Assembly (NCBI GenBank): GCA_016929095.1
Contig: JAFGJM010000011.1
Span: forward strand, 1 to 64,000
Length of the DNA: 64,000 nt
Source of the DNA: Anaerolineales bacterium
GTDB lineage: Bacteria > Chloroflexota > Anaerolineae > Anaerolineales > UBA4823
Direction of reading: 5' to 3'
The notes beneath the pieces are model-generated. The model had not been told where the DNA came from and did no database searches. It saw nothing but the letters and a program-made list of their open reading frames with translations. Below, piece after piece: positions 34,993 through 44,009 of this stretch; position 1 is the stretch's first letter; the number at the start of each line of letters is the position of its first letter. A program made the translations under genes and the position numbers.

Positions 34993-36984
34993 TTAAATAC
35001 ATACCCAAACAGTCATATGCGATAGCCCCCGGTTGCCCCACAGAAAATAAGGGATAAACATAAGTGGCGTTCCGTCCACCGTCTTTCCCATGAGTTTAAC
35101 GATTCCTCCCAACAACTCATCGTCATAAACGGCTTCCAATGAGTCAAGATCAAGCCGGGCGGTGAAGATATCCACTCCAGGATTATCAACGCCTTCAAGG
35201 CAATAGACCAGGGGTCCTCTGGTTATCGCCGCTTTATCATGGTGCCCTTTGACCTTGTCATGCGCGCGGCATATGTGGACCGGTAGATCAAAATCGATCG
35301 CCAACTCATCGCCGGGTGCCCAAGAATGATGTATCCGTCGGAAAACAGCCGATCCCGGATCATAACCTGAAGCGGTATTATTCGGTTCACGGCGAGTTAA
35401 CGGAGTGTTCACGACAACACTGTTAATGATATCTATGCGCATCTCCTCACACCAGGATGGTTGCCTAAGCAGCACATCAAATTCTGATGCTTGATTTCCG
35501 TTCGCATTGAGGATATCCATTATTTTTATCCGCACACGCCCCTCCCATGGTAAATTGGATTCGATCTGCAGGCTTAGTGTCGCCGTTCCGCCATCTTTCA
35601 ACTGAATGGTTTGCTTCCGCGGTGCGCAGGGTAAATATTGGTGAATGTACAATTCCCCCGCCTGGGTGGAGAAAATATACTTGCCAATATTGGCGTATGT
35701 GCGGGAAATGTTGGATGGACAGCATGGAATGGCATACCAGGGTTGTCGCGCCACCTCCCCATGAGATACAAGAGGATTATTGTACAGATAAGTGTTTCCA
35801 TCCAGCCCCATACCCACACTGACAGCATTATAGAGCTGCCATTCGAACAAATCACTGTATTTTGCTTCACCGGTTAACTGCACCATCTCCCAATTCCAAA
35901 ATAGACTCCCCAGTGCAGCGCAGGTTTCAGTATAGGCATACTGCGGGTTGAGTTCATAGTCTCTGCCAAATCCCTCCAGACTGGGGACAGAACCAATGCC
36001 ACCGGTAATATACATGCGGCGAGAAACCATATGTTCCCAGGCTTGTTTGAGAACTGGAATGAGCGTTCTGTCGCCGTTCAAACGCGCCAGCATGGCAACT
36101 GCCGTTTCCAGGTAAGCAAAACGCACAGAATGTCCCACGGGTATGGTTTGTTCCCTGACCGGTGCATGCTGCTGGAAATATTTTCCGCTTAAAACACTGG
36201 CGTACCAGCGCAGAGTTGAATTCCACGATTTTTTTGCGAGGTTGCCGGGAGGTAACGTGAAAGGCTTGAAATCCGGATGAGCTGCCTGATATGCTTGTTT
36301 CTTTTGGCGGACAAATTTATCGCGCGCTCCCACCCGGATATTTTGACGAAGAAGCGCGAATGCAAAATCTTTCGAACGTCCACGCTGCTCGATGAATTGG
36401 CGCGCCATCTCTAGGAAATCCTTATCTCCCTGGGTCGCCTGATGCAGTCCCAAAAGAGCGATCTCGATCTCTTCGTGACCAGGCGTATATCCTGCATCTT
36501 TTCCTCGGAAATCTTCCACTATCCGGTTGGCAGCTTTTCGGCAAATATCCAATAATTGCGTATTGCCGGTGGATTCGTAATGCGATACACCCGCCTCGAT
36601 CAAGTGACCAAGGCAATATAGCTCGTGTTCTATCTGTAAATTCTGCCAGCGCGTATCGGGAAAAAAGATTTGATTATATGTGTACAAATAGCCGTCAGTA
36701 GCCTGAGTGCGCTCAATCAGATCAATAAAATCATCGATCAGAGTAGCAAGGCGAGTATTCGGGAATGCCGCCTGAATGCGTACGGCAGCTTCCAGCCATT
36801 TGTATGCATCCGAATCGGCGAAAAACCATCCTTCCCGAAAACCATCTGATATTCCGGCAGCAATACGAAAATTCTCGATGCAGCCTGAAGCCTCAAGCTG
36901 CTCCCATTGGTGGAAGATTGCCTGTTGTGCGTTGACTTCCAGCCGCTGACGCCAGAAATCATGCCGCAGTTGGACTCGGGTCAT
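34993..36984 (-). CDS. GH127 beta-L-arabinofuranosidase
   Basis: A 663-residue enzyme of the HypBA1 family that releases beta-L-arabinofuranose, as found on plant hydroxyproline-rich glycoproteins. Zn-site residues are visible: Glu and Cys in YTETCAALG (about residues 353 and 355) and the Cys pair in IPCCPSN (about 420), matching the Glu/Cys/Cys/Cys set where one Cys is the nucleophile. An (alpha/alpha)6 barrel is indicated by repeated helix motifs (HELYCLGHLIEAGV, VRFAYLETAVAMLARL, FEWQLYNAV). C-terminal beta-domains follow. No signal peptide, so it acts on imported sugars. Its start overlaps the MFS gene end by 26 bases. Confidence 0.93.
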   Translation of the reverse strand: MTRVQLRHDFWRQRLEVNAQQAIFHQWEQLEASGCIENFRIAAGISDGFREGWFFADSDAYKWLEAAVRIQAAFPNTRLATLIDDFIDLIERTQATDGYLYTYNQIFFPDTRWQNLQIEHELYCLGHLIEAGVSHYESTGNTQLLDICRKAANRIVEDFRGKDAGYTPGHEEIEIALLGLHQATQGDKDFLEMARQFIEQRGRSKDFAFALLRQNIRVGARDKFVRQKKQAYQAAHPDFKPFTLPPGNLAKKSWNSTLRWYASVLSGKYFQQHAPVREQTIPVGHSVRFAYLETAVAMLARLNGDRTLIPVLKQAWEHMVSRRMYITGGIGSVPSLEGFGRDYELNPQYAYTETCAALGSLFWNWEMVQLTGEAKYSDLFEWQLYNAVSVGMGLDGNTYLYNNPLVSHGEVARQPWYAIPCCPSNISRTYANIGKYIFSTQAGELYIHQYLPCAPRKQTIQLKDGGTATLSLQIESNLPWEGRVRIKIMDILNANGNQASEFDVLLRQPSWCEEMRIDIINSVVVNTPLTRREPNNTASGYDPGSAVFRRIHHSWAPGDELAIDFDLPVHICRAHDKVKGHHDKAAITRGPLVYCLEGVDNPGVDIFTARLDLDSLEAVYDDELLGGIVKLMGKTVDGTPLMFIPYFLWGNRGLSHMTVWVCI

Positions 36985-38266
36985 GTTGTTTTCGAGTACG
37001 AATGAAATATAACGGGATAAGCGCCAATAGTGAAATCAGCGAGCCTACCTGAAAAATGATGGGCGCCGGGATAAAGCCTGCTTCACCGTTCAACATTGTT
37101 GGCATACCATATGTTTGAATCAACGTCGAGCCAATCCAGGGTCCAATCACCATGGGGATAGCGATCCAGAAGATCATGCGGATGCCCAGAAATTTGCCGC
37201 GGTTTTTTTCGGGAAGCAGATCTTTGAGCCAGGCGACCGAAGCGATGGATACCGCAAGATAAAAAGCCTGCCATAAGAAACCGGTCAATGCCAATAGCGG
37301 TAGGCTGTTTACCAACGAGAGTAATATACCGCCAATGCTGCTTATGGTGATCCCAATGGCAATTATCAATTTTTTACTCCACCGGTCAGCCAGGATGCCA
37401 AAGGGAATTGCCACAATGGCGCTTCCCACCATTACCGCCCCACCGATAATGCTGTATTCCGATTTGGTGACGCCAATATAATTATTAAGATAAACGATTA
37501 GATATGGGAACGACACTTCCATGCCAATGCTGGAGATCATGATGAAAAGCAGTAAGATGAATAGGGTGCGGTTTTTTCGCAGAATATCAACGTCAAATAA
37601 TTCCACAAATTCCGCCCAAAAGGATCTGCTGTGTTCATCGCTACCGTTGACTGGCGTATCTTTAAGCAAACTGCCTGCGGTTAAACCTACTACGATCACA
37701 ATCCCGCCTAATACATAGAAGAATGTAAAATACCCAACATTATCAATAATGATACCAGCCGCCACCATCGCCACAATTTGCGCCAGGAATACACTCAGAT
37801 TGAGCACACCTTCCACTCGGCCGCGTTGATCGCTGGTGGCAATATCCGCCGTCCAGGCGTTGAATGCAGCGTCATTGGCAGTAGAACCGAAAAAGGTCAT
37901 CAGTGAGTCAGCCAAAACAACCATGATGACCGCTAAACTGGTCGTTTTGATATAAGCCACTGTTGGAAACAATACGGTTGACAATCCCCACAAAATGTAA
38001 CCGAACAAAATGAACGGGCGCCGGCGCCCCCATCGGGAGCGGGTACGGTCGCTGAGTGTGCCCATCAACAGGGTGGTCAAGGTCGCGGTAATAGCGCTGC
38101 CCGCTACCATCCATGCCACAGGGCGTGGGTCTGGTGTAATAGTATCGTAAACAAAGGTGTTGAACCAGGAATTTTCAACCGCCCAGGCGATTTGCCCGGT
38201 GATTGCCAGGGCTGCCATGATGAGCCAGGTGCTTAATGAGATGCGCTTCAAAGATATTTGTGACAT
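36959..38266 (-). CDS. MFS sugar transporter (GPH/LacY-like)
   Basis: A 435-residue, 12-helix permease. Motif GTLSDRTRSRWGRRRPFILF after helix 2 is characteristic of glycoside-pentoside-hexuronide cation symporters and related sucrose carriers. Loop 8-9 carries GILADRWSKK. First gene of the carbohydrate row, overlapping GH127 by 26 bases, so it is probably the importer of the arabinoside cleaved inside the cell. The upstream intergenic (38267-38412) is AT-rich; I could not identify a confident operator or -10/-35 pair. Confidence 0.9.
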   Translation of the reverse strand: MSQISLKRISLSTWLIMAALAITGQIAWAVENSWFNTFVYDTITPDPRPVAWMVAGSAITATLTTLLMGTLSDRTRSRWGRRRPFILFGYILWGLSTVLFPTVAYIKTTSLAVIMVVLADSLMTFFGSTANDAAFNAWTADIATSDQRGRVEGVLNLSVFLAQIVAMVAAGIIIDNVGYFTFFYVLGGIVIVVGLTAGSLLKDTPVNGSDEHSRSFWAEFVELFDVDILRKNRTLFILLLFIMISSIGMEVSFPYLIVYLNNYIGVTKSEYSIIGGAVMVGSAIVAIPFGILADRWSKKLIIAIGITISSIGGILLSLVNSLPLLALTGFLWQAFYLAVSIASVAWLKDLLPEKNRGKFLGIRMIFWIAIPMVIGPWIGSTLIQTYGMPTMLNGEAGFIPAPIIFQVGSLISLLALIPLYFIRTRKQHDPSPTAA

Positions 38267-38412
38267 GGGCGTTTCTTTCGATTGCTGGAATTAGATTTTA
38301 TGATTACCCAATCTTACACTAATTAATTAAAAATATCTACACTTCATCACGCATCGGATGTTTATATATGATATTCCATTGTGTCGGTTATAATGTGTGA
38401 AATGAGTATGCC

Positions 38413-38901
38413 ATGAGTGTCTTGATTTTTCAATTCCTGGTTGCCTTCATTGTGGGATCGATCCTGATGGTAGGACTTTCATTCACTATCTATCGCAAAA
38501 GTTTCTATTACAAAAAGGCTAAAGGGCAATTCAACAGTACATCCCAAAAACCCGGTCTATTAAGCCGACTTGTCACAATCACGATTTTATTGATGATGGT
38601 GATATTCTTTACCGGTTTCGATCTCTGGGTGCTATCGAGTAAGTCCTATTCCTATATGATGCTTTTTTTGATCACCTTTTTTCTGGTTACATGCCTTTCC
38701 CTATTTGACGTACTCTTTATCGATTATTTCATTCTGTTGAAATGGCGACCGAAATTTTTACATATACCCGAGGGACACCCCACTCAAGAGTATATACATC
38801 AACATATCAAAAAACAGTTCACACTGGGATGGATATTTAAATTTATAATCATAATCCTTGCTGTGTCAATTTCATACATCTATACATTTCGACCTATCTA
38901 A
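38413..38901 (+). CDS. Hypothetical four-helix membrane protein
   Basis: 162 residues with hydrophobic helices at about 5-27, 52-74, 80-106 and 136-158, and a short cytoplasmic loop containing WRPKFLHIPEGHPTQEYIHQ. Not recognised. Several ATGs cluster at 38402-38413; only 38413 leads into this frame. It is divergent from the sugar locus and 73 bases upstream of the cupin gene on the same strand, so it could share a transcript with it. Confidence 0.7.
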   Translation: MSVLIFQFLVAFIVGSILMVGLSFTIYRKSFYYKKAKGQFNSTSQKPGLLSRLVTITILLMMVIFFTGFDLWVLSSKSYSYMMLFLITFFLVTCLSLFDVLFIDYFILLKWRPKFLHIPEGHPTQEYIHQHIKKQFTLGWIFKFIIIILAVSISYIYTFRPI

Positions 38902-38974
38902 TATCCGCGATGCCGTCTTAATTACATGATGCAGAACGCTCATCAGGAGCGCCTTACATTCAGGAGAAATTATC

Positions 38975-39304
38975 ATGCAAATGTCCGATATCCCTTTTGG
39001 AACGACTGATTGGTCGTCCATTGAACCCACCGAACATAAAGGTGAAACAGGGGTCGCCACCTGGCGCACTCAAAACTTTGGAGTTATCCGCGTCCGCATG
39101 GTGGAATACTCGCCAGGCTATATGGCAGACCACTGGTGCTCAAAGGGTCATATTCTTTTGTGCCTCAAAGGCGAGTTGAATACCGAACTAAAAGACGGTC
39201 GGAAATTCATATTAAAACCCGGCACGAGTTATCAAGTCGCCGATAATGCAGAACCACATCGATCTTCTACCAGGGAGGGAGCCACACTTTTTATCGTCGA
39301 TTGA
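38975..39304 (+). CDS. DHCW-motif cupin-fold protein
   Basis: A 109-residue single-domain cupin. The motif ADHWCSKGHILLCLKGELNT (about residues 48-67) carries the family's Asp-His-Trp-Cys, followed by the second cupin motif KPGTSYQVADNAEPHRS with a candidate metal-binding His. AGGAGA lies before the ATG. Small cupins of this kind have no established reaction. Upstream is the unknown membrane protein; the 287 bases after it carry no gene I can support. Confidence 0.88.
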   Translation: MQMSDIPFGTTDWSSIEPTEHKGETGVATWRTQNFGVIRVRMVEYSPGYMADHWCSKGHILLCLKGELNTELKDGRKFILKPGTSYQVADNAEPHRSSTREGATLFIVD

Positions 39305-39591
39305 ACACTTTATGAGATTCCATATGCAACTTTCCGGGGTGGTGTAATTGGCTGCAACGAATGTTGGCGTTTATTTTTACCATCGACTGCGCTCTACTTA
39401 CGCTAACATCGGCAGCGTACAATATCTTCGAACTGTAATTACTCCAGCTTATTCTCTGAACAAGTAATGCATTGGCGGGTCCAGGTATGCCTTTACATGA
39501 GATTTTCATTTTATCGTTCTGATTTTTCAAGCATGCCATTATTTATTTCGCAAAAATCCTGATTCATCCCTTAAAATTGTGAGTTATCAAC

Positions 39592-40818
39592 ATGCGCACA
39601 AATATCAAGAACAACTCTTTATGGCAGCCTTTAAAGCGGGCTGATTTTCGTTCGTTATGCTTAGGCTATACCAGTTTTATGTTGGGCAGTCAATGCTACT
39701 ATGTGGCATTAACCTGGCTATTACTGGAATTCACTGACAGTGGTGCGTTATTGGGTGCCGTCTTAATGGTAGGGGCAGTGCCGCGCATGGTATTCATGTT
39801 GGTCGGCGGCGCGCTGGTCGATCACTGGTCTCCGCTGCCGATCATGCGCATCGCATCTACTGTTATCTCAATGGCTGTGGGCGTATTAACTGTTCTATTG
39901 TGGTTTGATGCTGTGCAAACCTGGCATCTGTTCGCTATCGCCTTGATCGAGGGGATGAACGATGCCTTCTTTTATCCCGCAGCCACCGCCATCATTCCAA
40001 AGATGATCGATGAAGAACAATTACATTCCGCCAACGCCCTGGTTTCAACCGGCGATCAAATCACCCAAATCGCCGGACCGGCAATAGCCGCTTTGTTGAT
40101 CGGTTGGACAGGTCTATCGGGTACCTTTGCCATCAACACCGGGCTGTTCGCAGTGGGTGTAGTGCTATTGTGGTTCATGCGCACACGCCCATTAAATGGT
40201 TCTGCTTTAGGGATGAATTCCAATAACATGTTCGGTTCGATCATCGAAGGATTGCGTTATGCCTGGCGAAATCCAGTCATTCGCGCCTGTTTAGTGATCA
40301 TTGCCATCTTGAATTTTGCCCTGGTGGGGCCATTAACGGTAGGCACGGCTGCATTGGCTAAAGCCAAACTGGGTGGAGAGGCCGCTTATGGTAGTCTAAT
40401 GGTAGCGCTGGGTGTCGGGTCGCTTGTCGGCACATTGGGCGCCGGCAGTTTAGGCAACCGGCTGCATCCAGGCCGTTTACTGATCGGTTTATCGCTTGTG
40501 TTGGCTATCACTGTCAGTATTTTAGGGTTTACCGATTCTTTGATTATTGTCATGCTTACCCTTCTAGTTATGGGTTTTGGTATCGGGTTCGTCAGCGTCG
40601 TCGCTATTGTATGGCTGCAACGCCAAACGCCTCTTGATATGCAAGGCCGTCTGATGAGTGTGACCATGTTCGCGGAAGTGATATTCGACCCATTCTCGCA
40701 AGGTTTGACTGGTTTGATGCTGGATGTGGGTTTACCCCCATTGTTTCTCTCTGCGGGTGCGATCATGTTGATTACCAGCATTTTTGCTTTATTCAGTTCC
40801 TTAGCCCGCTCAGAATAA
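39592..40818 (+). CDS. MFS transporter (MFS_3/EntS-like)
   Basis: A 408-residue, 12-helix permease of the group that includes enterobactin exporter EntS and macrolide pump MefA. Seen: N-terminal WQPLKRADFRSLCLGYTSFM, the helix 2-3 loop GGALVDHWSPLPIM, and FFYPAATAIIPKMIDEEQLH in helix 4-5, typical of this family. The ribosome site is weak. Followed by a hairpin terminator at 40820. The substrate is unknown; export of a drug or siderophore-like compound is most likely from family membership. Confidence 0.87.
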   Translation: MRTNIKNNSLWQPLKRADFRSLCLGYTSFMLGSQCYYVALTWLLLEFTDSGALLGAVLMVGAVPRMVFMLVGGALVDHWSPLPIMRIASTVISMAVGVLTVLLWFDAVQTWHLFAIALIEGMNDAFFYPAATAIIPKMIDEEQLHSANALVSTGDQITQIAGPAIAALLIGWTGLSGTFAINTGLFAVGVVLLWFMRTRPLNGSALGMNSNNMFGSIIEGLRYAWRNPVIRACLVIIAILNFALVGPLTVGTAALAKAKLGGEAAYGSLMVALGVGSLVGTLGAGSLGNRLHPGRLLIGLSLVLAITVSILGFTDSLIIVMLTLLVMGFGIGFVSVVAIVWLQRQTPLDMQGRLMSVTMFAEVIFDPFSQGLTGLMLDVGLPPLFLSAGAIMLITSIFALFSSLARSE

Positions 40819-40819
40819 A

Positions 40820-40854
40820 AAAGCTGTCAGCTTCTAGCTGCCAGCTTTCAGTTT
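40820..40854 (+). terminator. Hairpin terminator of the MFS gene
   Basis: AAAGCTG-T-CAGC (40820-40831) pairs with GCTG-C-CAGCTTT (40837-40848) around a 5-base loop, with one mismatch, followed by CAGTTTTC. The T run is short. Confidence 0.6.
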
Positions 40855-40959
40855 TCTAATTGTTTTCTGTTGTTTAATTGCTGATTTTCTTTTTATTGGT
40901 CTCTTGGTAAGAAAACAAAAGATAAACGAGGAAGCCAGGAGCCCCTCACTTTCTCCTAC

Positions 40960-41015
40960 ACCCTCCTCACCTCCCCCAACAATCTGCGATTTTTGGGGGA
41001 GGCAGATAGGGACGG
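40960..41015. repeat. Palindromic repeat family C, copy 2
   Basis: CTCCCCCAACAATC (40971-40984), TGC, GATTTTTGGGGGAG (40988-41001), with the flanks CCCTCCTCAC and GCAGATAGGGAC matching copy 1 at 10190-10255. One arm mismatch. The rest of the 40819-41146 gap is featureless. Confidence 0.75.
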
Positions 41016-41146
41016 GGGATATCCACAGGACAGGGGGTATGAATGCAGTGTAATCATTGAACTCTGCGAAATCAGCAGTTTAGTTACTTGGCTTGAAAAC
41101 TAAAAAATTCATGATGACTCATAAAACTTTTTTACTTTCAACCTCC

Positions 41147-41800
41147 CTATTGATCTTGCCAATCGGCTAACCCATAACGCAATGCCAACACCGCCGCTTG
41201 AGTGCGGTCTGATACATCCAGTTTGCTAAAAATTGCGCTGACATAATTGCGCACAGTACCTTCAGATAAATACAATTTTGCTGCGATATCTGCATTAGAC
41301 AGTCCGCCGGCCAGCAGGCTTAATACCTGCCGTTCTCGTTCGCTGAGTTTGTCCGCTATGGTTGTGTCAACCATGCCGGGTGTTTTACTCACCTGGGTGA
41401 ACAGTTTTCCTGCCACATTTGGATCGACATGCGTCTTACCCATAGCAGTACCTTTGATCGCTTCTATCAAGGCTTCTCGCGGTGTATCCTTTAGTAAATA
41501 ACCAGCAGCGCCGCTGCGGATGGCATCGAACACCCATTCATCGGCGTCGTATGTGGTCAATACCAACACGCGCACCTCAGGATACCGGGTTCGAATTTGT
41601 TGTGTCGCCTGGATACCGTTCATGATGGGCATCTTTAAATCCATCAAGACCACATCCGGCCTGGTTTGCGAAATCAATTCAAGCGCCTCAGCGCCATCGC
41701 CGGCTACACCAACCACTTCCATTTCGGGCGAAGTCTTGAGAATAGCATGCATCCCCTCACGGACGATATCCTGGTCGTCACATATCAATACTCTTACCAT
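41147..41800 (-). CDS. NarL/FixJ-family response regulator
   Basis: Receiver domain (residues 1-120) with the acidic pair in ICDDQ, phospho-acceptor Asp54 in VVLMDLKMPIMNG and the conserved Lys in GYLLKDTP. LuxR-type HTH (about 148-210) with LSERERQVLSLLAGGLSNAD then IAAKLYLSEGTVRNYVSAIF. AAGG lies before the ATG. Its start overlaps the kinase gene end by 23 bases, so the two are one unit. Likely targets include the divergent DUF4405-like gene at 43211 (inference). Confidence 0.95.
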   Translation of the reverse strand: MVRVLICDDQDIVREGMHAILKTSPEMEVVGVAGDGAEALELISQTRPDVVLMDLKMPIMNGIQATQQIRTRYPEVRVLVLTTYDADEWVFDAIRSGAAGYLLKDTPREALIEAIKGTAMGKTHVDPNVAGKLFTQVSKTPGMVDTTIADKLSERERQVLSLLAGGLSNADIAAKLYLSEGTVRNYVSAIFSKLDVSDRTQAAVLALRYGLADWQDQ

Positions 41801-43049
41801 TTTGTACCTTGACCGATAATATTATTGAAGTTCCTTCTCCCGGTTGGCTGGTCACCTCTAACTCTCCGCCCAGCATTTGAGCCCTTTCGCGCATACCTGT
41901 TAATCCATGATGATGATTATTGTCCATTTCGGAAGGCATAAAGCCAACCCCGTCGTCACTCATGGATAACGTAATCAGGTCCGATTTATTTACCCATTTA
42001 ACAACAACTTCTTTGGCGCCGGCATGCCGGACAATATTCTCGAAAATTTCTTGCGCGATACGGTATACCCCTTGTTCAAAATCCGGAGGCAGCTTTGGCA
42101 ATTGATCAGGCACCTGCCAGATTAGTCTGAATCCTGCCCGCTCAGACGCGGCCTGCGCCAGGTTTTGTAAAGCCAGGACCAATCCCAGGTCTTCAAGCGG
42201 ACTGGCGCGTAGAGCCCGCAGGGCACGCCGGGTCTCAGTTAATCCATTACGCGTGGTGACTAGCGATTGACTCAACATCACTTGGGCTTCATCGGCATTA
42301 ACCTTCCATAAAGATTGCACAGCTTCGAGCTGTACTGCAATCCCGCTGAGTGTATGAGCCAGGGTATCGTGCAGTTCCTGTGCCATTCGGTTGCGCTCAC
42401 GGCTGACGGTAAGTTGTTCCAGGGTGGAGGCATAGTGAGCCAATTCACGATTGGATTTCTGGAGCGCGGCGCGTTGTTCCCGGAATTGTTTCATGATATT
42501 CGAAATGATATATCCGGCAATTAAAAATGATAGGACGCGAATAAAAATCAACCGTCGATAAGTCGCCGCGATCAAATAAAATTCATCCCGCCCACAACTC
42601 ATGAGGAAATAATCCAGGAATCCTGTAAATATACAATACGCAATGACCGCTTTTAAATCATATTGCCAACTGATCAGCACCAGAGGAATAAATAAAAAGA
42701 GAAATAGCTGCCAGGCGGTTTCTTCGCTGCTGCCATCGAAGGGCGAAAAGCGGATTTCCAGGAAAAAATTTTGGATGACGATTGAAAAAACCGCCGCATA
42801 AACCAGGGCTATCGGTAAGTAAAACCGACCGAGGTATTTTTGCAATTTATTGAAGGAAATATAGCCCAATAATAAAACGATGTTTGCACATCCGAATATC
42901 ACTGCACACCACGGGCAATCTGTCAATATGCCGCGCCGGGAATGCGCGGTGACATTGACCATGATCAGCAACAATTGGATGAGAAGGAAGAAACGGAATA
43001 TTTTTAATATTCCCGGTTCCAACGCCCTGTTTTTCATAGAAAATATCAT
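41778..43049 (-). CDS. Membrane sensor histidine kinase (HisKA_3 type)
   Basis: A NarX/DesK-type kinase. Residues 15-185 form about six membrane helices without a large external domain, so it probably senses within the membrane. A coiled coil (190-215) leads to the HisKA_3 dimerisation domain with phospho-acceptor His227 in MAQELHDTLAHTLSG. The ATPase domain shows the N-box IAQEIFENIVRHAG, DDGVGF and GLTGMRERAQMLGGEL. No clear ribosome site; an alternative ATG lies 4 codons downstream. It is divergent from the haem-type membrane protein gene. Confidence 0.94.
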   Translation of the reverse strand: MIFSMKNRALEPGILKIFRFFLLIQLLLIMVNVTAHSRRGILTDCPWCAVIFGCANIVLLLGYISFNKLQKYLGRFYLPIALVYAAVFSIVIQNFFLEIRFSPFDGSSEETAWQLFLFLFIPLVLISWQYDLKAVIAYCIFTGFLDYFLMSCGRDEFYLIAATYRRLIFIRVLSFLIAGYIISNIMKQFREQRAALQKSNRELAHYASTLEQLTVSRERNRMAQELHDTLAHTLSGIAVQLEAVQSLWKVNADEAQVMLSQSLVTTRNGLTETRRALRALRASPLEDLGLVLALQNLAQAASERAGFRLIWQVPDQLPKLPPDFEQGVYRIAQEIFENIVRHAGAKEVVVKWVNKSDLITLSMSDDGVGFMPSEMDNNHHHGLTGMRERAQMLGGELEVTSQPGEGTSIILSVKVQNGKSIDM

Positions 43050-43210
43050 AGCACAACAAGTTTATTTACGCCCATGATTCCTGTCATACAACACTGTGTA
43101 TCAGGTCATATTTTTTACTGAGCGGTGTCAAGGGCAATCATGATACGCCGCACTTCAGCCAATTCGGCTTCTCCGATAAGCTTAGTTTATCTATCATAAA
43201 GGAGAACCTG

Positions 43211-43702
43211 ATGAAAAACAATCCATTTCAAATGATCAGTATCGCATTATTATCCGTCTTGTTCTTTACGACGATATTTACCCTGACAGGGGTCGAAAAC
43301 AACTCCAATGCCGCTAATGTATCTGTTCATACCTGGGCGGGCGCGTTGTTATTGATTGGTGCGGCTGTTCACCTCAAGCACAAAAGTACATGGATTAAAT
43401 CGGTTTTATCCCGCCCAACCAAAACTCTTCCCAGACGCACACGTCAAAACCGTGCTGTAGCCCTGGGCATGGTTATTATGGGTGTGATGTGCACATTGAC
43501 AGGTGTACTGGGTTGGATCTCTCCTATCGAGCGTATTACCAGACTGCACACATTTAGCGGTGTGGTTATGATTTTCCTCATCGGCGCACATATGTTGTTG
43601 CATTGGAGCTGGTTGATCAGAAACATCCGGCAGCTATTTTCTCCCCCTCAGAATCAGGCAGGTTTTTCACCGTTGGAGACACTATCTACAGAGAAAAAAT
43701 AA
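43211..43702 (+). CDS. DUF4405-like membrane protein (possible b-type haem four-helix)
   Basis: 163 residues with four membrane helices. Histidines are placed in paired helices: VSVHTWAGALLLIGAAVHLK in helix 2 and LHTFSGVVMIFLIGAHMLLH in helix 4, the pattern of DUF4405/cytochrome b561-like proteins that bind haem through His pairs. AAGGAG lies before the ATG. It is divergent from the two-component pair and followed by a strong terminator. Electron transfer or a redox-sensing partner to the kinase are both possible (inference). Confidence 0.8.
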   Translation: MKNNPFQMISIALLSVLFFTTIFTLTGVENNSNAANVSVHTWAGALLLIGAAVHLKHKSTWIKSVLSRPTKTLPRRTRQNRAVALGMVIMGVMCTLTGVLGWISPIERITRLHTFSGVVMIFLIGAHMLLHWSWLIRNIRQLFSPPQNQAGFSPLETLSTEKK

Positions 43703-43774
43703 CAAATAATGAAAAATGGTTTCCTATTCGCCAATCAATAATTTTTGCTATATATGGGGTTGGCAGGATCACTG

Positions 43775-43803
43775 AAGCCGGGATTTACGATCCCGGCTTT
43801 TTG
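43775..43803 (+). terminator. Rho-independent terminator
   Basis: AAGCCGGGA (43775-43783) pairs perfectly with TCCCGGCTT (43791-43799) across a 7-base loop, with TTTT following. It ends the 43211 gene. The remainder of the gap to 44009 is AT-rich with no other feature. Confidence 0.85.
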
Positions 43804-44009
43804 TGATTAATCCTTATTGCCCCTTTTCGAATTTTTATCTAATTAAGTGAGTTACACAAAAATATTTTCAATGCCATTGATATTTATCAATATCCAGGGA
43901 GTATTATCTTCTTTGTTTTCTGCTATACTTCAACAAATCAATGCGATATTCTTTTCATTCATTCAACGTATCACCCGCCAAATAATTATCAAGGTGGAGG
44001 TAATCTGCT

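Noticed and set aside
39291-39539. 82-codon minus-strand frame after the cupin gene
   Set aside because: No start signal or family resemblance; an opposite-strand frame looks equally plausible, so neither is called.
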